Positions 6,519 to 13,921 of a stretch of 64,000 bases of DNA are shown here, piece by piece. The DNA is taken from assembly GCF_001514495.1 (NCBI RefSeq), contig NZ_BCNM01000003.1:124001-188000 (forward strand). Direction: 5' to 3'. This stretch comes from Paenibacillus pabuli NBRC 13638 (lineage in GTDB: Bacteria; Bacillota; Bacilli; Paenibacillales; Paenibacillaceae). Positions within the stretch are counted from its first letter, which is position 1. The number at the start of each line of letters is the position of its first letter. The notes under the pieces are model-generated. The model had not been told where the DNA came from. It made no database searches and saw nothing but the letters and a program-made list of their open reading frames with translations. The translations under genes and the position numbers were made by a program.

Positions 6519-7097
6519 ATAAAAACCATCGATCGAAGGCAGCAGGTCATTGACTCGGCGGAGAAATCGTTCGCGCTGTTTGGCTATAAAGCCACCACCA
6601 TGGAACAAGTCGCGAGACTGGCCAACGTGGGGAAAGGTACGATCTATACTTTTTTTGAAAACAAGGAAGAACTATTCGGAGAGATCCTCCACTCCATTAT
6701 TACGGATATGAAGCGAATTACGGAGCAAACGGTAAAGGAAGATCATTCATTTTTGGATAATGTGCATGAGAGTATGGACGCTTTGCTGGAATACAGGGAG
6801 AAACATGAGCTGTTGATTAAGCTGTTTCAGGAGGTGAACGAGTTCGGCACGCCTCAGGCGAAGGAAGGTCTGCAAAAAGTAGAAACCGCCATTCTTGAAT
6901 ATTTGGAACGTCAGGTAAAACGCGCCATGGGACTACAGCAGATTCGCGAGGATGATCCAAGGCTGGTCTCTTTTGTCCTGTTGAAGCTGTATGTCACCTT
7001 AACATCCGATTGGAACAAAGCGCATCCTTCGCTGCACAAGGATCAGATCAAGGATTTCGTGGGCCTCTTTCTCAAAAGCGGATTAACCCCTACATAA
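6519..7097 (+). CDS. TetR family regulator (YhgD-like), apparent ATA start
   Basis: A 192-residue TetR protein. The N-terminal DNA-binding domain needs the sequence upstream of the first ATG (6600): DRRQQVIDSAEKSFALFGYK then TTMEQVARLANVGKGTIYTF is the classic TetR helix-turn-helix. The reading frame reaches back to AAGGAGGTG at about 6502 with ATA at 6519 in the ideal start position and no ATG, GTG or TTG. Starting at 6600 would delete the first helix. The pairing with a downstream YhgE/Pip gene matches the yhgD-yhgE arrangement in Bacillus. An inverted repeat upstream is the likely operator. Either AUA is used as a weak start, or an ATG has mutated. Confidence 0.8.
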   Translation: MKTIDRRQQVIDSAEKSFALFGYKATTMEQVARLANVGKGTIYTFFENKEELFGEILHSIITDMKRITEQTVKEDHSFLDNVHESMDALLEYREKHELLIKLFQEVNEFGTPQAKEGLQKVETAILEYLERQVKRAMGLQQIREDDPRLVSFVLLKLYVTLTSDWNKAHPSLHKDQIKDFVGLFLKSGLTPT

Positions 7098-7175
7098 AGA
7101 AAGATGTGAATATGAATCCTTTGTCGATTTAGAGATAGATATAGCAATTGAGTAGCGTAATGATGGGGAGAGAAC

Positions 7176-9365
7176 ATGATGAAATCATTCACTGTATTTG
7201 GGCAGGATTTGAAATCCGCCTTCAAGAAACCCAAAGTATTTATTCCGATTCTCGTGGTGCTGTTCATTCCGGTGCTGTATAGCGGTCTGTTCCTCAATGC
7301 ATTCTGGGACCCTTACGGCAAAATGAATGAATTACCTGTAGCCGTGGTCAACACGGATCAGGGGGCAACCTACAATGACAAATCGCTGGAAGTCGGACAG
7401 AATCTGGTCGATGAATTGAAAAAGAGCGACGACTTCAACTGGCAATTTGTGACCCGAGAAGAAGCCGAACAAGGCATGGAAGATAACACGTATTATATGA
7501 CGATTGTTATTCCAGAAGATTTTTCCGCAAAAGCAACCACGCTGATGGATGATCATCCACAACCGGCAGAGCTGATCTACGAACCCAATGAAGGATACAA
7601 CTTCCTCGCGGGTCAGATCGGCGGGACAGCGGTCAAACAGATCAAATCCAAAGTTTCTGCGAAAGTGACGGAATCGTATACCGAAACGTTGCTCGACCAG
7701 GTGGAGAAGATCTCTAGCGGTTTGGCGGATGCTGGAGATGGTGCTGGTCAGATCAACGAGGGTGCGGTTAAGCTGGATGAAGGTGCCTCCAAGCTGAAAG
7801 AGAACTTGTCCAAACTAGCTGATGGAACCGACAAACTCGAAACAGGCATTGCCCCGTTAAAAGAAGGCACGAGCACCTTGGCTCAGGGTATTGGTGAGCT
7901 TCATACGGGGGCCAGCTCCCTTTCCAGTGGTTTGTCCCAATTGGCGGCAGCAGGTACGAAGCTTGGTAACGGAGCAGTACAGGCTGAAGCTGGCGGCAAA
8001 AAGTTACAGGCTGGTATTCAATCCGCTCAGGAAGGAGCAGCCCAATTGGATGCCGGACTGGCAGCAACCGAGGAAGGCAGCGCGAAGCTGACCGCGGGAT
8101 TGCAGACTTCAGTCGGAGGCAGTGGCAAAGTAAGCGAAGGTGCAAAGGCCGTTGCGCAAGGTCTTGCCCAATTAGCTGAGGCCAGTCCCGAGTTAGCTGC
8201 TAACCCGGCTGTGCAGCAGTTGCTGGCAGCAAGCCAGGCTGTTGCCCTTGGTAGCGAACAGGTATATCAAGGCGGACAGCAATTGCTCGAAGGCAGCCAA
8301 AGCTTGCAAGCTGCTCAACAGCAGCTGCATCAAGGCAGCAGCAAGCTAGTGCAGGGTGAGCAGCAACTTTTAGAAGGAGCAACGCAGTTGTCTGCTGGAC
8401 AGGTGCAGCTTGCGACTGGCCTCCAGCAGTTCAACTCCAAATTATCTGAGGCTGCCGCTGGCGGAGCCAAACTTACAGAGGGTTCGAGTCAATTAAACGC
8501 AGGTGCAGGGAAACTGGTTGATGGGTTGAGCCAACTTTCAGACGGAATCACCACCATCGCCGATGGTTCCCGCAAGCTGGATGACGGCGCAGGAGATTTA
8601 AAAGAAGGTACCGCCAAGTTAACCGATGGCTCTGGTGAGCTTGCCACCAAACTGAATGATGCCGCGGATCAAACGGGCAGTGTGAAAAAAACGGATGAAC
8701 TTGTAACCATGTACGCCGAGCCCGTTCAGGTGGATGAACATAAACATAACGAAGTGCCCAACTATGGTACAGGATTCTCACCGTACTTCCTGTCATTGGG
8801 GTTATTTGTTGGGGCACTGATTGCAACGCTGGTGGTACCCACACGCGGCAGCTCGGTTACCGATGCGAGTGGCTGGAATCGTTTTGTGAGCAGAACATTG
8901 GCCTTCACGATCATGAGTGCTATGCAGTCCCTGCTCGCTTCCTGGCTTGTCTTGTCCGGCTTGGGCCTGGAAGTTCAAAGCGTGCCTTTGTTCCTTTTAT
9001 TCAGCTTTGTTACCAGCCTGACCTTCATGTACATCATTCAGGCTCTGGTTACTTGGTTGGAGAATCCCGGACGCTTCTTAGCGATCCTCATGTTAATCTT
9101 CCAGCTGACCACCAGTGCAGGTACGTTCCCGTTGGAGCTTATTCCGAACTGGCTGAAAGGCTTCAACCCATGGCTGCCGATGACCTATTCGGTAACCGGG
9201 TATAAAGCTGTTATTTCGAGTGGACAGTTCGGTGTGGCATGGGATCAGATCGGAATTCTGTGCATCTTTGCGGTAATTGGTCTGGCGGCTACCTTTACGT
9301 ATTTCATGGTACATCGCACAAGTGAGGTAGAAGAATTAAATAGTGAGCCAGCCCTTCACGTATAG
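7176..9365 (+). CDS. yhgE: YhgE/Pip family membrane protein
   Basis: A 729-residue protein of the phage-infection-protein/YhgE group, related to ABC-2 type export permeases. One membrane helix near residues 20-42 (IPILVVLFIPVLYSGLFLNA), a large extracellular part with the family motif ELPVAVVNTDQGA and a long run of short LxxGxxxLxxG-type helical repeats (about residues 185-500), then five C-terminal helices (about 530-710). GGGGAG precedes the start. The family is known as a phage adsorption factor in Lactococcus and as a TetR-regulated efflux-like component in others. It follows the TetR gene by 78 bp and ends at a strong terminator. Confidence 0.85.
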   Translation: MMKSFTVFGQDLKSAFKKPKVFIPILVVLFIPVLYSGLFLNAFWDPYGKMNELPVAVVNTDQGATYNDKSLEVGQNLVDELKKSDDFNWQFVTREEAEQGMEDNTYYMTIVIPEDFSAKATTLMDDHPQPAELIYEPNEGYNFLAGQIGGTAVKQIKSKVSAKVTESYTETLLDQVEKISSGLADAGDGAGQINEGAVKLDEGASKLKENLSKLADGTDKLETGIAPLKEGTSTLAQGIGELHTGASSLSSGLSQLAAAGTKLGNGAVQAEAGGKKLQAGIQSAQEGAAQLDAGLAATEEGSAKLTAGLQTSVGGSGKVSEGAKAVAQGLAQLAEASPELAANPAVQQLLAASQAVALGSEQVYQGGQQLLEGSQSLQAAQQQLHQGSSKLVQGEQQLLEGATQLSAGQVQLATGLQQFNSKLSEAAAGGAKLTEGSSQLNAGAGKLVDGLSQLSDGITTIADGSRKLDDGAGDLKEGTAKLTDGSGELATKLNDAADQTGSVKKTDELVTMYAEPVQVDEHKHNEVPNYGTGFSPYFLSLGLFVGALIATLVVPTRGSSVTDASGWNRFVSRTLAFTIMSAMQSLLASWLVLSGLGLEVQSVPLFLLFSFVTSLTFMYIIQALVTWLENPGRFLAILMLIFQLTTSAGTFPLELIPNWLKGFNPWLPMTYSVTGYKAVISSGQFGVAWDQIGILCIFAVIGLAATFTYFMVHRTSEVEELNSEPALHV

Positions 9366-9370
9366 GATAG

Positions 9371-9450
9371 AAAAAAGCAAGGCGTGTAATAAGCAACGCC
9401 CTCGTCTGGAACACAGCGAGTGTTTGCTTATGCACGGCCTTGCTTTTTTT
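9371..9450 (+). terminator. Terminator after YhgE/Pip
   Basis: AAGCAAGGCGTG (9375-9386) pairs with CACGGCCTTGCTT (9433-9445) and is followed by TTTTTTT. Confidence 0.75.
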
Positions 9451-9487
9451 GATCATCTGAAAAAGAAGTAGGAAACTGCTCAAAAAC

Positions 9488-9826
9488 CTAGTATGTAGAA
9501 GTAATATTGGTACTTACCACAACAGTAAATAGTAGGACAAGTATAATGAGAATAGCATAGAGAGCCGTCCCAATAATCCCACAGACGAGACCCGCAATGG
9601 CCAACCCTTTCCCCTGTTCCATACGAATTCTGAGTTCTTTCAGTGCCAACGACGCAAATATGATAGCTACTATACCAATAAAAAATCCCAAGTATGGTAT
9701 GGTGAGCGACAAAATCCCCAAGACAAGCGCTGCGATAGACTTGCTATTGGTTTTGGGTACTACATAAGGCGGTGGCGGAAGCGGATCGCTATAATAACGG
9801 TCCACATCATTGTGACGTTGATCCAA
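9488..9826 (-). CDS. DUF4190 domain membrane protein
   Basis: 112 residues with a proline-rich cytoplasmic N-terminus (DPLPPPPYVV), then two hydrophobic blocks typical of DUF4190: SIAALVLGILSLTIPYLGFF and GLAIAGLVCGIIGTALYAIL, separated by the charged ALKELRIRMEQGKG. The start is TTG at 9826, eight bases after GGGAGG; no ATG is nearby. Monocistronic, convergent with the YhgE gene. Function of this family is unknown; members are small bacterial membrane proteins. Confidence 0.75.
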   Translation of the reverse strand: MDQRHNDVDRYYSDPLPPPPYVVPKTNSKSIAALVLGILSLTIPYLGFFIGIVAIIFASLALKELRIRMEQGKGLAIAGLVCGIIGTALYAILIILVLLFTVVVSTNITSTY

Positions 9827-10005
9827 AGGTAAATCCTCCCTGTTTGTTAAGTAGTCTCATTATACTTGATTAGCCGGGAAAACATGCTCCATTATTTGTA
9901 AATATTCCGATTTTATTATATTTATTAACTTATTTGACCTAAAAAACGGAGTGCCTAAGAACGAAGCAATTATGATATTCTATTTTAAGGATAAGGAGGT
10001 TTATT

Positions 10006-10560
10006 ATGTATAAAATTGTACCTTTACTATTGTCGGTTACTTTTTTGATGACAGGTTGCAGTAAATCGGATACATCGGTCGAAGCTTTAAAGTCGGTAGA
10101 GCTTCATGAGGAAAATATCCAAACTATCAAGGAAATACGTGAAGAAAACGCTCGTCTTCAGGAACAGATCATTCAACTTCAAGAGAACGTAAATAGCGAG
10201 GAGCTCAGAAACAATTTAAGGGAAACTCTGAACATGACGTTTAAGCTGATGGCCGCCATGGAGTCTGGAGACATTGCATATCTGAAATCCGTTTCCTCTC
10301 CCAATGTGAATATATCCAAAGAAAGCAACACCATGACCATTCTGTATGAAGGAGACCCTGCCTATGAAGTCCCTTTCCTTAAAGGCATTCATTGGGATGA
10401 ATTCGAATTCAGAGGGTATGATCAGAAGGATTCAGATCACTTTATGCTGTTCATCGCCCAACTTATCAACACCAAGGGCTCCGAGGGAAATATTGCGTAC
10501 GAGTTCTCTTTCGTCCGTTCGCCCGAAGGCGTTTGGCTGTTTGACGGATACGTCTCTTAA
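10006..10560 (+). CDS. Lipoprotein with coiled-coil segment
   Basis: 184 residues. Lipoprotein signal with lipobox LMTGC near residue 18, then a coiled coil (about 35-62: IKEIREENARLQEQIIQLQE) and a C-terminal alpha/beta domain with WDEFEFRGYDQKDSDHFMLF resembling the NTF2-like or DUF4878-type folds of small Firmicute lipoproteins. AAGGAGG lies 8 bases before the ATG. Anchored to the outside of the cell membrane. Specific function unknown; single-gene unit. Confidence 0.75.
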   Translation: MYKIVPLLLSVTFLMTGCSKSDTSVEALKSVELHEENIQTIKEIREENARLQEQIIQLQENVNSEELRNNLRETLNMTFKLMAAMESGDIAYLKSVSSPNVNISKESNTMTILYEGDPAYEVPFLKGIHWDEFEFRGYDQKDSDHFMLFIAQLINTKGSEGNIAYEFSFVRSPEGVWLFDGYVS

Positions 10561-10843
10561 TTGATCTTGAGATAGCCATAGCTGTAGTTTTCATAAATTC
10601 ACTGACTCGGCCTTCATTAAACTCACCAATAATAGAAATCATTATCGCTGTCTTCGTCTCCTGCACCTAGATGATCTTGAACCAAATCAACGTTTTTAAA
10701 TGATCTACTTTTTTACAGGAAATAAAAAGAAATTTTAAACCCCCTGCAAAAAAACAGGGGGTTTCTCCACAGCATGAAGCCATAAAAGTGCAGCTATTTC
10801 TTATAAAGGAGTGCAGTGTTATTGAAACGAGCGAACTCTGATT
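10561..10843. other. Intergenic stretch, no gene
   Basis: Besides the terminator at 10737-10764 I see only a short open stretch after 10560 (EIAIAVVFINSLTRP) without a start or ribosome site. The 13-mer AAGTGCAGCTATT at 10786-10798 recurs at 2253-2265 upstream of the unknown island gene. Confidence 0.4.
10737..10764. terminator. Bidirectional terminator
   Basis: AAACCCCCTG (10737-10746) and CAGGGGGTTT (10755-10764) form a perfect 10-bp stem between the convergent lipoprotein and membrane-protein genes. Confidence 0.85.
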
Positions 10844-11116
10844 TCAAACTTGTAAAAAATAGGTTGCTACAGCAAAAATAATAATATTAAAAGGCATGAC
10901 GTAAACGGCCATTCTTTTGGCCTTTATTTTTCTTTCATAATTTGCTTTGTTAAATAGAAATTCAATAAAAAAAGTGGATGCACTGGTTACAGCTGCAAGG
11001 AAAAAATAAAGAAGAACATTACTACTGTAAAATTGTGTGTATGCCAGCGATAGTATTATTAGCAATAACAAGAAATTAGTTGAAATAATATATCGATCCA
11101 GGAATGTTTTCATCAA
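10844..11116 (-). CDS. Small three-helix membrane protein, candidate immunity protein
   Basis: 90 residues (MMKTFLDRYIISTNFLLLLI) with three predicted membrane helices (about 14-32, 36-55, 71-88) and a basic loop NKANYERKIKAKRM. It begins 10 bp after the frameshifted secreted-protein gene on the same strand, behind a GGGGGGGA ribosome site, and ends before a strong terminator. Size, charge pattern and position resemble bacteriocin immunity proteins, but I recognise no family and the role is inferred from position. Confidence 0.5.
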   Translation of the reverse strand: MMKTFLDRYIISTNFLLLLIILSLAYTQFYSSNVLLYFFLAAVTSASTFFIEFLFNKANYERKIKAKRMAVYVMPFNIIIFAVATYFLQV

Positions 11117-11126
11117 TTATCCCCCC

Positions 11127-11598
11127 CTATGGGCACAATAAGGATCCTCCAACCCATATAGCCCCTGTTACCGCCGTAATTGCGAACAATGCTGGTGTGG
11201 TTACAACACCCAAAATCAGCATTGCTGCATTCATTTGAATGCCATGAAATAATCCGATTAGACCCAATGCGGTTGAACAGGCGCTATAGGGTTGAATAGT
11301 TGAACCATCTTTTTGCTTTTCTTCAATGAGGCTATTTACCTGGTCGATATCCTTTTTTATCTGTTCATAACTGGTATTAGGCGCTTGATTGAGTATAGTT
11401 TCCTTTAACTGAGCTTCATCAACGAAATAAAACAACCCTGTTTTTTCATCGACTTTTAAATGCTCAATAAGCAGATTAGCAACTAATACTTCTTCTTTTG
11501 TCATACCATTCGCATCTACAGAGTTTTGAGCTGGAGCGTAGGTACAACATTGCTGACACCAACATAATGATAGAAAATTTGTTTTTCAACATCCTCAT
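11127..11598 (-). pseudogene. Frameshifted secreted bacteriocin-like protein gene
   Basis: A signal sequence (MLKNKFSIIMLVSAML, start ATG at 11598 or 11592 after AAAGGAG) and the body of the protein are in different frames. The body frame opens after a stop and reads APAQNSVDANGM then TKEEVLVANLLIEHLKVDEK without its own ribosome site. One extra or two missing bases near 11535-11560 would join them into a protein of about 157 residues. The C-terminal 50 residues are very hydrophobic between two cysteines (SACSTALGLIGLFHG to WVGGSLLC), like a pore-forming peptide. An internal ATG at 11504 could give a 125-residue cytoplasmic form. A candidate immunity gene follows. The bacteriocin assignment is inferred. 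Confidence 0.5.
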
Positions 11599-11805
11599 AA
11601 TTCAAAAAACTCCTTTATTTGGTATGAAATAATCATACATATACTTATAAATAATGTAAAATATATCCAATATGTAATAAATTTTATATATTTATTATTG
11701 TGTATATAATAACAAAGATCTGAACGGGCATATTTGTGTAGACAGAGGGGAAATGCAACGTCTGCTTGTATCTTCAGAAATATCATCGACTACTGCTCTG
11801 AAGTA

Positions 11806-12109
11806 ATTTCAATCCACGCACTCCATACGGAGTGCGACCTGACACACGCGGCTGCTTGACTAGCGGCTTCAATATTTCAATCCACGCACTCCATACGGAG
11901 TGCGACGAAGCGTTAGCAAGACCCTACTCAAATAATCAAGAGATTTCAATCCACGCACTCCATACGGAGTGCGACTTGATGAGGATCTGGCACAACCTAA
12001 CGACGTGGAAATTTCAATCCACGCACTCCATACGGAGTGCGACACGGGAAATCGCGTCAACGCCTTCTGGTACGGAATTTCAATCCACGCACTCCATACG
12101 GAGTGCGAC
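11806..12109 (-). CRISPR. Type I-C style CRISPR array (array E): 5 repeats, 4 spacers
   Basis: Five identical 33-base repeats at 11806-11838, 11874-11906, 11943-11975, 12011-12043 and 12077-12109. On the minus strand each reads from GTCGCACTCCGTATGGAGTG to a TGGATTGAAAT end, the type I-C form with a CACTCC/GGAGTG hairpin. Spacers: 11839-11873 (35), 11907-11942 (36), 11976-12010 (35), 12044-12076 (33). The leader lies on the right, so the array is transcribed leftwards and the newest spacer is 12044-12076. No repeat has decayed, so it was active recently. No cas genes are in the window; the Cas proteins must come from elsewhere, if they exist. Confidence 0.97.
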
Positions 12110-12314
12110 AGCGAAAAAAAAACACGTAACAACAGCATATGTATATATACTCATTACGTGTTTTCGATCATCTAGTCAATTATTATATTTAGTTTAATAT
12201 ACGAAACACATTATACTCAAGTAATCTGTTGCCAAAAGGTTACAAGATGACGTTTTTGACAAACTCCGAGGTGCGAATCTCCCGGTTTTTTCATGGGGGC
12301 TTGGCATTCGCAAC
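12110..12314 (-). promoter_or_regulatory. CRISPR leader copy E
   Basis: Starts with AGCGAAAAAAAAACACGTAA at the repeat and includes a dyad AACACGTAA / TTACGTGTT, an AT-rich core with TATAAT on the minus strand (12215-12210), TTGCCAAAAGG at 12230, and a distal inverted repeat GGTGCGAAT (12270-12278) / ATTCGCAAC (12306-12314, one mismatch). It begins 24 bp after the stop of the co-directional ABC ATPase gene, with no terminator between. Confidence 0.75.
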
Positions 12315-12337
12315 TGCCCATGCTCCTGTTCAGTCCT

Positions 12338-13093
12338 CTACCCTTCCACTTCCACCCGCTGCAAAAACGTGCGCGTGCGCTCCAGCTTGGCATTGCCGAA
12401 GATCTGCTCCGGCGGTCCCGCCTCGGCGATTTCGCCGTTATCCATGAAGAAGACACGATCCGCGACATCGCGGGCAAAGCTCATCTCATGCGTGACGATC
12501 ATCATCGTCATATTCTCCTGTGCCAGCTGCTTGATGACCCGCAGCACTTCCCCCGTCAGCTCGGGATCGAGTGCCGAGGTTGGCTCGTCGAACAGCAGAA
12601 TCTCGGGCTGCATCATAAGGGCGCGGGCAATCGCCACACGCTGTTTCTGTCCACCGGACAGGTTGGCGGGATAAGCATCCGCCTTGTCAGACAGCCCTAC
12701 TTTACCGAGCAATTCCAGACTGCGCTGCCGGATGATCGCCGAGCTTTCTTTTTTCAACGTCTTCGGCGCCAGTTCCAGATTCGCCTGTACCGTCAGATGC
12801 GGAAACAGGTTGAAATGCTGAAAGACCATGCCCATGCGATCCGTAATCTTCCGGATCTCCGCGGCACCTGCATACGATCCGTTCTCAGCCAGCGTTTGGC
12901 CCTGAATGCGAATGGTGCCACCCGAAATATCCTCAAGATGGATCAGGCTGCGCAGCATCGTACTTTTACCCGAACCCGAAGGTCCGATTACAGCAATGAC
13001 TTCACCCGGCTCCACGTTGAACGATACCTGCTTCAGCACATCAAGTGTACCGAATGATTTTCTTAATTGATTCACTTCTATAATATGTGTCAT
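12338..13093 (-). CDS. Polar amino acid ABC transporter ATP-binding protein
   Basis: 251-residue ATPase of the GlnQ/HisP group. Walker [10 protein letters not shown] (about residue 36), Q-loop [13 protein letters not shown], signature LSGGQKQR, Walker [15 protein letters not shown] and the H-loop THEM are all present, so it should be active. It energises import of a polar amino acid with the permease and binding protein encoded just upstream on the same strand. It is the last gene of the operon, and its transcript would run into CRISPR leader E, since no terminator is visible after the stop. Confidence 0.9.
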   Translation of the reverse strand: MTHIIEVNQLRKSFGTLDVLKQVSFNVEPGEVIAVIGPSGSGKSTMLRSLIHLEDISGGTIRIQGQTLAENGSYAGAAEIRKITDRMGMVFQHFNLFPHLTVQANLELAPKTLKKESSAIIRQRSLELLGKVGLSDKADAYPANLSGGQKQRVAIARALMMQPEILLFDEPTSALDPELTGEVLRVIKQLAQENMTMMIVTHEMSFARDVADRVFFMDNGEIAEAGPPEQIFGNAKLERTRTFLQRVEVEG

Positions 13094-13155
13094 ATGCAGA
13101 CAGTCCTTTGATTGATCAGATTGGATAACTTCATAAACTTCTGTTCCATGCGCGT

Positions 13156-13815
13156 TTATTCAAATGTATAACGTTTCTCCAGTGCCTTGAAGAACAAGGT
13201 GAGTACCATGGTCATCAGCAAATACATAATAGCTGCAATCAGGAATGGTGTCAGATGGAAATCCCGGTTTACTGCGGCCTGTGCATAGTGGAGCAGCTCG
13301 GGTACAGCAACTGCATACAGCAACGCCGTATCTTTGATTAACGTAATGGACTCGTTCGCCGTCGCAGGCAGTACAACCCGGATCATCTGCGGGATGATGA
13401 CTTTTGTCATCGTCTGCCATTTGCTTAGGCCCAGTACCTGTGCAGCTTCATGTTGTCCTTTATCTATGGAGAGCAATCCGCCTCTGAAAATCTCGGCAAA
13501 GTACGCTCCATAATTCAAAATAAAGGCCAGAGCCGCCGCCGTGAAGCGGTCAAATACAAGATACTCCCCAACGCCTGGAAGCAGCGGCAGACCGAAACAG
13601 AAGAACAACAGCTGAAGCATCAGCGGCGTTCCCCGCATCACATATACGTACGTATGAGCGATCCACGCCAACGGCTTGAATCGGCTTTTCATCAACAAGG
13701 TTACTCCAAATCCTAGCGGGACAGACAACACAATCGCCAGTAAAAATAAAAAAATTGTGGTCTGTGCCCCTTCAAGCATGGGCTTCATGATGCCCGATAG
13801 ATATTCCCAACTCAT
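13156..13815 (-). CDS. Amino acid ABC transporter permease
   Basis: 219-residue HisM/GlnP-type permease with about five membrane helices ([20 protein letters not shown] and others), the family segment [16 protein letters not shown], and the docking loop [20 protein letters not shown]. Probably forms a homodimer, since only one permease gene is present. Lies 62 bp upstream of the ATPase gene and 106 bp downstream of the binding-protein gene; a large stem-loop separates it from the latter. Confidence 0.9.
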   Translation of the reverse strand: MSWEYLSGIMKPMLEGAQTTIFLFLLAIVLSVPLGFGVTLLMKSRFKPLAWIAHTYVYVMRGTPLMLQLLFFCFGLPLLPGVGEYLVFDRFTAAALAFILNYGAYFAEIFRGGLLSIDKGQHEAAQVLGLSKWQTMTKVIIPQMIRVVLPATANESITLIKDTALLYAVAVPELLHYAQAAVNRDFHLTPFLIAAIMYLLMTMVLTLFFKALEKRYTFE

Positions 13816-13840
13816 CGTAATCGGCTCCTCTAATCTGTTA

Positions 13841-13885
13841 ACCCCGCATTCCGCAGGAGACTTGCTCCTTTTTGGAATCCGGGGT
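13841..13885 (-). terminator. Intercistronic stem-loop between binding protein and permease
   Basis: ACCCCGCATTCC (13841-13852) pairs with GGAATCCGGGGT (13874-13885) with one mismatch. No T-run follows, so it more likely protects the binding-protein mRNA or partly reduces read-through than ends transcription. Confidence 0.55.
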
Positions 13886-13921
13886 CATGTTGTTTACATA
13901 TGTCAGGCAAGTGGCCTGATC

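Noticed and set aside
7768..8382. Long minus-strand frames inside the YhgE/Pip gene
   Set aside because: They arise from the repetitive LxxGxxxL coding sequence on the plus strand and have no start signals.
11595..11786. 63-codon minus-strand hydrophobic frame between the array and the bacteriocin-like gene
   Set aside because: No ribosome site, extreme AT bias explains the hydrophobic residues, and it overlaps the start of the frameshifted gene.
11832..12197. Open frames on both strands across the intact CRISPR array, with repeated ISIHALHTECD or HSVWSAWIE segments
   Set aside because: The repeated peptide segments are translations of the 33-base repeat; the array structure explains them and there are no ribosome sites.
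12293..13057. 254-codon plus-strand frame antisense to the amino-acid ABC ATPase
   Set aside because: The minus strand carries all ATPase motifs in order; the plus-strand reading has no family features or ribosome site and also runs across leader E.
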